Assembly: GCA_948567375.1 (NCBI GenBank)
Contig: OX419760.1
Coordinates: forward strand, 4,712,001 to 4,776,000
Source: Lunularia cruciata
Taxonomy: Eukaryota; Streptophyta; Marchantiopsida; Lunulariales; Lunulariaceae
Direction: 5' to 3'
Length of the DNA stretch: 64,000 nucleotides
Shown: piece by piece, positions 37,865 to 47,799 of the stretch
Position numbering within the stretch: the stretch's first letter is position 1
Layout of the letters: each line of letters begins with the position of its first letter
Notes under the pieces: generated by a model
The model's database searches: none
Seen by the model: the letters and a program-made list of their open reading frames with translations, nothing else
What the model was told of the DNA's origin: nothing
Program-made: the position numbers and the translations under genes

Positions 37865-38555
37865 TGGAACACCCATTTGTGCATGTGTGTGGTATTGTGA
37901 TATTTAGCTTGGTATTACAAGTACTTAAGAGATATTATTTATATAGAGATAAAGGATGGTTCTATATTAGTCATGGTTAGCTAAAGTTAGTCATAGCTAA
38001 GATAGAGAGAACTTTACTTTAGAGGAAGTAGAAAAGATGAGCACCACTATTTTGGATTTTAGTGTGTTGACTTGGTATTATTCCTAGGTGTTTGGCTTTG
38101 AGGAAAGAGTTGAGAACTCTTGGGCCCGTAAGCCTTTTTGTTTTGGATTCTTCTTTAGTCCAAGGATAGCCCATGTGAAGGAATCATTGACTTAGTGGTT
38201 GGGTCAAGATAAGACCGCATGCTTAGGGGAATATGCCCATGTGAATGGATATTCCTTTCTACTTTTTGACTTTACTTGACTTTTAGTCTAGTAACTTGAG
38301 TTACTACGGTAATTAGTAACTTGGTACGGAACTATTTCACAAGTATATAAACAAGGGGTGAGGAGGTACTCATCATCCTTTCATTTGCAATTATCTCTCT
38401 CTCATTGAATTCTCTAGTGAGCAATGTCTTGAGTCTTGGAGTGTTAGCCTTGAAGGAGTATGATGGAGTTTGGGTTCCTTGCCTTCTTAGTGCATGGTAC
38501 GCTACCATAATAGCCATCAGAGGTTCATCCTGAGTGAGAGACAGGCCGGCTCACA
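37865..38555 (+). repeat. 5' LTR of E1
   Basis: It starts TGGAACACCC (the partner has TGTAACACCC) and ends GGCCGGCTCACA. It contains TATATAA at 38344-38350. It is aligned end to end with 44992-45682 and has the same length. Confidence 0.93.
38344..38350 (+). promoter_or_regulatory. TATA box of E1 LTR
   Basis: TATATAA followed by ACAAGGGGTGAGG lies about two-thirds along the LTR, as expected for the U3/R border. The same motif is kept in the 3' LTR at 45471-45477. In the old E0 LTR it is TATATAAACTAAGG. Confidence 0.6.
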
Positions 38556-38559
38556 TTTT

Positions 38560-38576
38560 TGGTTCCGTTGCCGGGA
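38560..38576 (+). promoter_or_regulatory. Primer-binding site of E1 (tRNA-Asp-like)
   Basis: TGGTTCCGTTGCCGGGA begins a few bases after the LTR. From memory, plant tRNA-Asp pairs with TGGCGCCGTTGCCGGGGA, a site used by several plant gypsy lineages. The match here is good apart from two central bases and one missing G. Confidence 0.6.
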
Positions 38577-40116
38577 CCTCTCTAGAAGGCAAGATAATGT
38601 TCCGTGTTCAATTCTACATTAGGCAGAAGGAGGCTATGAGAGCTCACTTGGAAAGAACATTAAGAGAAGAGAGGGTTGAACTTATGTTAGAGAACCAAGA
38701 TCCATTTTTATACCCTGTAGTTCATTATGATGTCTTTGAGGTGATTTTATACATCTTGTACACATGAGAGGAATTGGAGAGATTGTGTGAGGTGGATTGC
38801 AGATTTTGGGGATTAAGGTGATTTTGGGCAAAATCTCAAGTTTGAGATCTGGACTTGAGATTTCAACACATGATAGCTTGGGTTATCTTTCAGTTACCAC
38901 ACTTGAAATTATTGTGAGAGCTTCTATGCGCACTGGGCTAGAATTTTTGAAAGTTGATAGGGTAAAGTGCTCCCGCAACTGCATGCTCTCTGGAAAATTG
39001 TACAGAGTTTACCATTTCTTCAATTTTCAGTGAATTGTCCTGAAAATTTTCAAGAACATTCACTGCATTGTATCCTACTGGCTGCCACAAAAATTAGAGG
39101 GAGATCGTTCTTGCACACGGAGAAATGAATTTTTGAAGTGAAGGGGGTGGTTTTCATACCAAATCTGAAATATGGGTGTTGAAGAGAAAGATGTCTAGGC
39201 CAAATGGATCGATGAAAAGATCTGAAATTTTGTGGGGAGTGACGCACTAGAGTTGTGATCAAGTGTGACAAATTTTAGAGGACTATGACATACTGGTTGA
39301 GAGATTTGAGTGACATTGTGAGGAAGGGTCAATTCTGCAGAGTGGAGATCTCATGCATGAGGAGTTTGAGATCAACAAAAAGCATGTTTGAGTGTTTAGA
39401 TTCATCTTGGGAACATGGAGGGTCATCAAGAGTGGAAATTGAGATTATGCAAGGTTCACCAAGGGTTTGAGGTGATTGTAGGGGTGGATTTGAGGAAAAG
39501 AGAGTTTACAATAGAATTTTAAGAGAGTGTTGAGAGGATCCAAAAACCTACACCACTTGGAGGAAAGAGTGAGTCTAAGTGCTTTTTGTGTGGAGAGAAG
39601 GGACATAAGGCAAGTTCATGTCCATTGACCTTTGAGAGCAAGAGATTGAGAGAAAGGAGAGGCTTACTGGACTTGGGTTTACATGTTGGACCTTCTTCAC
39701 CAAGATTGTGAGGAAGAAGATCTAAGACCAAGGAGTTGTGTGAGGTTTGTGGAGTGGAAGGACTTCCAAAAGGACATGAGTCTAGTGGAGTAAAAACACT
39801 TTTGGAAACTTTGGTGAAGGATCTTGGAGAGAATCTTAGTACAACTACAAAAATACTACCACCTTCATCAGCTAGTTCTCAAGATTAGTGATGGAGATAA
39901 TCTTTCAACTCATGGATAAACTATCCATGAGAGTTAGATTAATATGCACTTTAGGATTTGATGTTGCTATAGAAATCTTGGAGCAAACTGAACCTTTTGT
40001 GTTCCCTAGAGTGGATTATTCTCAGATGGTGTTAGTCATGTATGTACTCTATTAGTAATAGAGTGAGAGAAAACAAAAAAAAATTTGAGAGAAAAGAAAG
40101 ATAGTGAGGGGTTAAG
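38577..40116 (+). other. Long E1 leader with an extra CCHC knuckle
   Basis: Between the primer site and gag lie 1.5 kb with broken frames. Around 39555-39880 one frame reads ESVERIQKPTPLGGKSESK, CFLCGEKGHKASSC (39580-39621), then a basic RLRERRG segment and a second Cys/His group (CEVCGVEGLPKGH). CFLCGEKGHKASSC is a proper C-x2-C-x4-H-x4-C knuckle, distinct from the one in gag. It may be a decayed extra ORF or captured sequence. Confidence 0.55.
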
Positions 40117-41220
40117 ATGGGAAAACTTCCGGTTTTCTTTGGCAAGGATGGAGAAGATGTGGAGGCCTTTGTAAGAGACTTCAAGAGAGCTTGCATAGGA
40201 AAAAATGAGAGGAGGAAGAATGAGTGGGTCTCATTATTACCAGATTTCTTTGAGGATGCAACACTTACATGGTATGAGTCAAAATACCAAAAGAGAGAAA
40301 GGAGAGATGGGAAAGAGGAGTCTTGGGAGACTTTGACTTCCGCACTCATTGAGAACTTTCTTCTTGATGAGAGTTATGAGAGATTGATGAGTGAGGTTAC
40401 ATTTCTCAAGCAAGGAGATGGAGAGAAAGTGAGAGTCTATATGAAAAGAGTGGAAAAGTTGGAGTCCAGATTTTGCATAGTGTTGAGGAAGGGTGGAGAT
40501 GATGTGGAGACTACAATGATTGGCATAGGGGCCATGCTCACCAAGAATTTTGTGGGAGGGTTGAGACCACAAATTAGAAGCAAGGTGAGATATGAGAAAC
40601 TTTCTTCCAAGGTTGAAGCTATCAAGATCGCAATTCGTATGGAGAAAAGTTTGGAAGGGGATGAGAGTGATTTGGTGGTGAAGGAGGTTGTGCATCCTCC
40701 TCAAGGCTACAAGTATGGTGGAATTTTTGATACTTTGGTGACAAGGGTTGCACCACAAGTAGTAATTGCTCCAGTTCTTGCACCTCTACCAAAAGATCCA
40801 CTCCAAACCATCACAGAACAACTTGCGGATCTCAAGATCAATGTGGTGCAACTATGGGAGAAGAGAGAGGTGGATCAGAATGTAGGGAGAGGGCCTAGGA
40901 GTTATGGAAACTATCCATATAGAGGAGGCCAACAAGCTAACAATTTCAATGATAGAAATTGTTTTGGTTGTGGAGGAAGAGGCCATATCCAAAGGAATTG
41001 CCCAAATTCCACTTACCATGGAGGAAGGGGTTATGAGGGAGCCAATAGAGGGAAAGAGGGATGTAGTGAAACCCAAGTGGCTCCTAATCCCAACAAAGAT
41101 AAGGGGATAGCATCCATAGATGTGGTTGAGAGCAAGTATGAGAAGGGAGAGTGCTCAAACCCCAAGGGTCTTAATTTGGAGCTTTTGGCACAAGAGAAGA
41201 AGAGACCTCGTTTTGCATAG
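40117..41220 (+). pseudogene. Gag of E1
   Basis: Gag forms the retrotransposon particle and binds the RNA. This 367-codon frame starts MGKLPVFFGKDGEDVEAF, carries the helical retrotransposon-gag core (residues about 15-190, with FEDATLTWYES and FVGGLRPQIRSKV), a linker, and one knuckle CFGCGGRGHIQRNC (near residue 283). It ends at TAG 41218-41220, in the same frame as the downstream pol. Gag itself is open over its whole length; I list it as a pseudogene because the gag-pol unit is broken. It could still make Gag alone. Confidence 0.85.
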
Positions 41221-44200
41221 GATGTTCACTTTTCTCAAGGATTTACTTCAAGCACGGATACTCCTATGTTTACTAGGAGCACTCGCACCTCAACACCATC
41301 AACAACAATGACTCCAAGGAAGAAGTTGGGGATGGAGGATTTCTTGATTTCAAAGCAACAATGGAACTACAATATGTTGGAGGATGTTGGTAGTCACAAG
41401 GTTAACATCACATTGGGCCAATTAATTGCTTTGAACCCTACCTTGAGAAAGGAGCTTAGAGGTGGTTTGAGTTCTACAAGGAGCAAGAAGAAGAAGAAGG
41501 CAAAAGTTCCAATATCAATGGGGGTGGTGGATGCCAAGTTAACACCATGGGAGGCTTGTGAATATACCTCCAAGATTGATGTGAGAGTGAATGGTCACAA
41601 CATCAAGAATGCATTGGTTGATGGAGGATCAGCAGTGAATGCCATGTCAGAAAGGTTGATGAAGAAAATGGGTATGATACCCTCAAGACCTTCAACATTT
41701 GTGGTGAGCATGGCAAACAAGCAACAAGTTTGACCAGTAGGAGTGATGGATAAGGTGGTAGTTTCAGTTATGGGAGTTCAAAATCTCATGACTTTCCAAG
41801 TCTTGAAGGATTCAAGCTATGACTTACTTCTTGGGAGGCCATGGTTGAGAGCAGCACACACAACTGATCAATGGCACAAAGGGTACTTGAGGATTGGGCC
41901 ATCAAACCATAGAGTTACAGTTCCTGTGACTAACAACACCAACACTTCACATTCAGATACACCATCTTGTGATTATTGGGAATCAGATTCTAAAGAAGGA
42001 GCTTCAAGTGTGGACACAAGCATGGAGGAAGAGACTTCCACGGAGGAGGATGAATCTGAATCTGATTCAGATGTGTATCCTTTGTGTGCTATGGATTTTG
42101 CACCTAAGCCAGAGGTTTTGAAAGACCCAAACAAATCACCATTGACACTTGAGGAGGTAGAGAGAAGGTTATCTACCCTCAAGTATGGTCCAAATGTGAC
42201 CAAGGAGGAGAAGGTGAGATTTGAGGAGATTTTCCGCAAGTTCATCCATGTGTTTGCTTTCAATTACAAGGATTTGAAGGAAGTCACCTTGGAGGAGCAC
42301 AAGATAGAGGTGGAGTCACATGCAAGACCAATCCGCCAAAAGCAACGTCGCATTAGCCCACCAATATCTTTGGTTGTGAAGGAGGAGATTGATAAGCTCA
42401 AGGAGGCTAGATTTATCTTTGAGGTGGAGAATTCAGAATGGGTGTATCCAATTGTCATTGTGAAGAAAAAGAATGGCAAGCTTCGGGTATGTGTGGATTA
42501 CAAGAAGCTCAATGCTGCTACCAAGAAGGACTACTACCCATTGCCATTCATTGATGAGATCTTGGAGGAGGATGCAGGTCATGAGAGGTACAATTTTGGA
42601 GATGGTTATAGTGGATATAACCAAATCAAGATTGCACCAGAGCATCAACAACTCACCACGTTCACCACACCTTGGGGAACTTATGCTTTCAAGGTCATGC
42701 CTTTTGGGCTTTGCAATGCTCCAGCCACATTCCAACGGTTCATGAACAAGGTATTTGAACCTTTCATTGGGAAATTTGTGAGAGACTTCATTAATGACTT
42801 TTGTGTCTATGGGAGCAAGGAGGAGCACTTAGAGCACTTAATCAAAGTCTTGCAACGCTTGGATGAGGCAAATGCATCACTCAACCCAAAAAAGTGCATT
42901 TTTGGATGTGAAGAAGGTCTACTTTTGGGGCACATCATCTCCAAGGATGGAATAATAGTTGATCCTGAGAAGGTGAGGAAAATCTCAGACCTTCCATTCC
43001 TTTCAAGCTTGACAAAGTTACGCCAATTCTTGGGGATGGTTGGATACTATAGGAGGTTCATCTTCTCATTTTCCAACAAAGCTTATGCATTGACCATCTA
43101 CATGAAGAAGGGTGTAGATTACATGGTGATTTTGGAGGACAAGGAGGCTCTCAAAGCTTTTGAGGAGCTCAAGCAATCCCTTGTTGTAGCTCCAATTCTT
43201 GCTAAACCTGATTGGAGTAAGCCTTTCATCCTCTACACTGATGCTTCTAATGTAGCTGTAGGATGCACTCTTAGTCAATTAGACCAAGATTGGCATGATC
43301 ATCCAATAGCTTATGCTAGTAGGCAGATGGTTTCAGCAGAGAAGAACTACTCTGTCACAGAGAGAGAAGGGTTGGCAGTGATCTTTGGTCTCAAGAAGTT
43401 TAAACACTACTTGATTGGAGGGAAAGCCACCATTGTCATGGATCACAAGGCTTTGAAGTACATCTTCAACAAGCCTAATGTTGAAGGGAGACTAGCAAGG
43501 TGGATGATACTCTTATCTGAGTATGACTACACCATTGAGGATAGGCCAGGAAAGAAACATGCAAATGCTGATTTGTTATCTAGAGCCTATGATCATGATG
43601 GAGATGAGCCAGTGGATGATTCCTTCCCGGATGAGGAGCTCATGACAATCTCAGTCACTCAAGAGATTCCAATGGAGTACAAGGAGATTGTGGATTTTGT
43701 GACAAGAGGTAACTATCCAGAAGGGATGCATGCTAGGGAGAGGAAGGCCCTTGCAGCAAGATCTAGACCTTACACAATGGTGGAGGATATTCTTTTTCAC
43801 CAAGGAGCAGATGGTCTACTTCAAAGAGCAGTGGGTAAGGAAGTCTCTATCCTACTCATTAAGGAGTTTCATGAAGGTTTAGTATGTGGAGGACACTTTG
43901 CAAGAAAGGTGACTGCTTTCAAGATTCTAGATGCAGGTTACCATTGGAGAGGGATTTTCAAGGATTGTCTTGATTATTGCAAAACTTGTCATGTTTGTCA
44001 AGCTTTTGCTAGAAAGTCTACATCCACTCCACCACTTAGATCAATTCCATTGCTAGGACCTTTTGAGAAGTGGGGAATTGATTTTGTAGGTCCTCTCAAT
44101 AGAACCCCAAGGAACAATCGGTACATTGTGGTAGTTACTGATTACCTTACTAAGTGAGTTGAGGCTAGACCATTGAGGGACAAGAATGAAGATGAAGTGG

Positions 44201-44943
44201 GTAGATTTCTTTATGAACGCATTATCACTAGGTTTGGATGCCCTTTGGAGTTGGTTTCTGATAGAGGAGGAGAGTTTACAAGGAGCATTACTACAGCCAT
44301 GCTACAACATTCCTCTATCACACATAGAGTAACTACATCCTATAAGCCAAATTCCAATGGCTTGGCAGAGAGAACCAATTAGACCTTGTGCACGATGTTG
44401 GCCAAAGATGCAGAAATGGAGGGGGCTAAACATCATTGGGACAAGAGGATTCATGCAGTTTTGTGGGAGTATAGGACAACCATGAAGACTTCCACCGGAT
44501 ATTCTCCATTTCAATTGGTGTATGGTATTGAGTCTACCTTACCTATTCACTTTGATCTTCCTACCTTCCAAAGCATTCATAGGAGATTGAAGAAAGCACA
44601 AGGAGGTAATGCAGAGAAGTTAAGGAAGGATCAACTCATGGAGTTGGAAGAGGCAAGAGCAGTTGCTATGGTTCGAGAGGAGCAAGCCCAAAGGAAACAA
44701 AAGAAGAGCTATGACAAGAGGCAAGGAAAGAAGAAGGTGGAGACTTTCAAAGAAGGTGATTGTGTAATGTTGTTTGATTCCATTCCATTCAAGAGAGTGC
44801 AAAAGAAGTTTTTGCCTAAGTATTTTGGACCTTTGATAGTGGAGAAGGTGTGGGGCAATTACACCTATGATCTCAAGGAGTTGGGAGGAAAACACTTTGA
44901 TAGGGTTAACCATGATAAGTTGAAGATGTACCATAGAAGGTAG
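41221..44943 (+). pseudogene. Pol of E1 (protease, RT, RNase H, integrase) with three stops
   Basis: Pol is in the gag frame throughout and has TGA at 41731-41733, TGA at 44155-44157 and TAG at 44380-44382. In order it shows the protease site LVDGGSAVNAM, LLLGRPWLR, an acidic SEDE-rich linker, the RT with KLRVCVDYKKLN, GDGYSGYNQI and DFINDFCVYG, RNase H (FILYTDASNVAVGCTLSQ, DHKALKYIF), the integrase zinc region (CGGHF...CKTCHVCQ) and its core (WGIDFVGPL, VSDRGGEF, NGLAERTN). It ends with a basic tail and LKMYHRR. The RT metal-binding pair, normally DD, is ND. No chromodomain is seen. Confidence 0.9.
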
Positions 44944-44991
44944 AGAGACCTTCACTTTGAGGACAAAGTGAAAACTTAGTCCAGGGGTAAA

Positions 44992-45682
44992 TGTAACACC
45001 CATTTGTGCATGTGTGTGGTATTGTGATATTTAGCTTGGTATTACAAGTACTTAAGAGATATTATTTATATAGAGATAAAGGATGGTTCTATATTAGTCA
45101 TGGTTAGCTAAAGTTAGTCATAGCTAAGATAGAGGGGACTTTACTTTAAAGGAAGTAGAAAAGATGAGCATCACTATTTTGGATTTTAGTGTGTTGACTT
45201 GGTATTATTCCTAGGTGTTTGGCTTTGAGGAAGAGTTGAGAACTCTTGGGCCCGCAAGCCTTTTTGTTTTGGATTCTTCTTTAGTCCAAGGATAGCCCAT
45301 GTGAAGGAATCCTTAACTTAGTGGTTGAGTCAAGATAAGACCGCATGCTTAGGGGAATATGCCCATGTGAATGGATATTCCTTTCTACTTTTTGACTTTA
45401 CTTGACTTTTAGTCTAGTAACTTGAGTTACTACGGTAATTAGTAACTTTGGTACGTAACTATTTCACAAGTATATAAACAAGGGGTGAGGAGGTACTCAT
45501 CATCCTTTCATTTGCAACTATCTCTCTCTCATTGAGTTCTCTAGTGAGCAATGTCTTGAGTCTTGGAGTGTTAGCCTTGGAGGAGTATGATGGAGTTTCG
45601 GTTCCTTGCCTTCTTAGTGCATAGTGCGCTACCATAATAGCCATCAGAGGTTCATCCTGAGTGAGAGACAGGCCGGCTCACA
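44992..45682 (+). repeat. 3' LTR of E1
   Basis: It starts TGTAACACCC after a short purine-rich AGGGGTAAA and ends GGCCGGCTCACA. It is the same length as the 5' LTR, with roughly 18 differences counted by eye, including one single-base gap in a GAGGAAA run. Confidence 0.93.
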
Positions 45683-46207
45683 GACCATTGAGGGACAAGA
45701 ATGAAAATGAACTTGGGAGATTTCTTCATGAACACATTATCACTAGGTTTGGGTGTCCTTTGGAGTTGGTTTTTGATAAAGGAGTAGAGTTTACAGCCAT
45801 GCTATGATGTTTTTCTATCTCACATAGAGTAACTACATCCTATAAGCCAAATTCCAATGGCTTGGCAGAGAGAACCAGATGTGCATGTCAGTCAGATAGT
45901 CAGACCAGAGAATCAGACCCTATTCATGATGTTGGCAAAGATGCAAAAATAAAGGGAGCAAAACATCATTAGGACAAGAGGATTCATGTAATTTTTTGGG
46001 AGTATAGGACAACCATGAAGACTTCCAATAGATATTCTCCATTTCAATTGGTATATGGTATTGCATCTTTTCACATATTCCCTTTGATCTTCCTACCTTC
46101 CAAAGCATTCATAAGAGATTGAAGAAAGTACAAGGAGGTGATGTAGAGAAGTCAAGGAAGGATCAACTCATGGAATTGGAAGAGGCAAGAGTAGTTGCTA
46201 TGGTTCA
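45683..46207 (+). pseudogene. E0 integrase, middle piece
   Basis: It resumes the E0 reading (CCATTGAGGGACAAGAATG) where the left piece stopped, and follows E1 integrase from about 44171 to 44675. It has frame breaks and an extra stretch of about 33 bases at 45879-45913 not found in E1. It ends at TATGGTTCA, where E2 is inserted. Confidence 0.85.
46203..46207. other. Target-site duplication of E2, left
   Basis: GTTCA here is repeated at 51857-51861 on the far side of E2. The 5-bp length is usual for gypsy integrases. Confidence 0.9.
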
Positions 46208-46633
46208 TGTAACAATATGGAGTTTAGCAATGAAGTTAGTTGGGCTCACGAAGAAGCACATAAGACAAATTAGCCTAGAATATTCCGGAAGTATCTAGGA
46301 AGCTTCTTGGGAAGCTTCCTGGTTAGCTTAGCTTGCACCTTAAGTAAGTAGCTTCTAGAAGAAAGCTTCTAGAAGCTTCCAACTAGCTTAGCTTGCACGC
46401 CAAGTATGTGGCTTTTAGAAGGAAGCTTCTTGAGAAGCTTCCTAGTTAACTTGGCTTGCACTCTAAGAAAGCGGCTTGAGGAAGCTTCTTGAGAAGCTTC
46501 TCAAGAGCCTTGTATGCTACCTATAAATACCAAAGCCAAAGCTCATGCTAGGTATTTGGAGTTTTCTCTCATTCAAGTGTCCCAATGTGAGTTTCCATTC
46601 TCCTATTTCTCTCCTCGGATTTGGTCTTTTACA
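46208..46633 (+). repeat. 5' LTR of E2
   Basis: It starts TGTAACAATATGGAG and ends TCTTTTACA. Its middle is made of about three units of roughly 65-70 bp, each with TTAGCTTAGCTTGCAC-like text and self-complementary AAGCTTCTNGNGAAGCTTC hairpins. Confidence 0.93.
46522..46528 (+). promoter_or_regulatory. TATA box of E2 LTR
   Basis: TATAAAT in GCTACCTATAAATACC lies about 110 bp before the LTR end and is conserved in the 3' LTR at 51745-51751. Confidence 0.6.
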
Positions 46634-46634
46634 T

Positions 46635-46646
46635 TGGTATCAGAGC
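46635..46646 (+). promoter_or_regulatory. Primer-binding site of E2 (tRNA-Met)
   Basis: TGGTATCAGAGC starts two bases after the LTR and is the exact standard site for initiator tRNA-Met in plant LTR elements. Confidence 0.9.
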
Positions 46647-46904
46647 AGGAATGGGATGGATGGAATTTATGGACCACCAAATCCACTTTTGCCAAACCAT
46701 TAGGACTTTCATGTCTAGATATTACCAAAGCATCATTTCACAAAATTCATCACCTCGCACTTTGGGTAGGATTTTCTACATATGATCATCATGTCAGAGG
46801 AACCCTTGATACTTCCAATTGTAACTTATAGAGAACGGTGGACATGTTGTATCTATGTGTTAATCAACTAGTTAAATTGAGTGTAGTGGAATAGAGTAGT
46901 AGCG

Positions 46905-47762
46905 ATGGTGGGAATATCGGTTGTTATCCTTGCAATGCAACAACAAATTGAGCATCTTACTTGATTGTTGGATGAATGAGACCAGCAACAACGGGAACAT
47001 ATAGACAGAGCGCTAGTTCGAGATGGAGAAGATTGCATTCGATTTCCAAAACCCAAGGTGTTTGAAGGCAAGAATCATCCAGGCACAGTGGAGAATTTTG
47101 TGTCTGATTGCAAACGTTACTTTGAAGCCACCAATCTTCAAGACGAGCGGAAACAAATTCTCTTGGCTTCTAGCCAATTGGATGGCGTGGCAAAACTTTG
47201 GTGGCAATTCCAAGTAGAAAGAGCTAAACTACAAATTATTACACTAATTTTGACATGGGCAAAATTCAAAGATGCAATACTTGGTCGATTTTAAACAATA
47301 AATGCCACCTGAGCCGCACAAAATAAATTGGCAGAGTTGAGGCAAATTGGCTCAGTGAGAAGCTACATCACACAATTTCAGAACATCATCATGCAAATTC
47401 CAAATATCCAAGAAGGTGAAGTTCTGGATCGATTTGTGCGAGGATTGAAGTCACAAACCAAATTGGAGGTGACCATGCGGGAGCCACAAAGTGTAGAAGA
47501 AGCTATGCAATTGGCTGAGCATTTCGATTCCTTGGTTGCAAAAACTTGGTCTCGACCTCAACCTGCACAAAGCCTACCAATACACTACGCACGAGTGGAA
47601 GAACCGGTACCAATGGAAATTGATACTATCCAACAAAGACCACTTGGCATAGCAAATAGAGAAAGATTACGACAAAATAGAGGTTGCTTTTATTGTCGCC
47701 AAGTTGGACATTGCATTGTTGAATGTCCACTAAGGAATAGGCAACCTCGACAAGTTGCCTAG
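46905..47762 (+). pseudogene. Gag of E2
   Basis: From the ATG at 46905 one frame runs to 47762 with stops near 46955, 46970, 47292 and 47311. It encodes a coiled start, PKPKVFEGKNHPGTVENF, the retrotransposon-gag core (AKLWWQFQ, VRSYITQFQNIIMQIPNI, EVLDRFVRGLK) and a knuckle CFYCRQVGHCIVEC near the end. Only the stops prevent expression. Confidence 0.85.
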
Positions 47763-47799
47763 ATGGAGTTTGTGGAATAGAATGATCAAGGAAACAAAG

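Larger units (their letters stand above)
37865..45682 (+). mobile_element. Ty3/gypsy retrotransposon E1, full length, nested in E0
   Basis: Two 691-bp LTRs (37865-38555 and 44992-45682) bound a primer site, a leader with an extra zinc knuckle, gag, and pol in the order protease-RT-RNase H-integrase. That order is diagnostic of Ty3/gypsy. By eye the LTRs differ at roughly 18 places. E0 sequence resumes exactly after it (GACCATTGAGGGACAAGAAT at 45683), so the target was the integrase region of an older copy of the same family. The shared target bases are GACC, or AGACC if the terminal A is counted with the host. Coding is one frame with four internal stops, so it is not autonomous now. Confidence 0.92.

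Noticed and set aside
37860-45687. A clean 5-bp target duplication for E1
   Set aside because: Only GACC is duplicated unambiguously; the fifth base depends on whether the final A belongs to the LTR, so I leave it at 4-5 bp.
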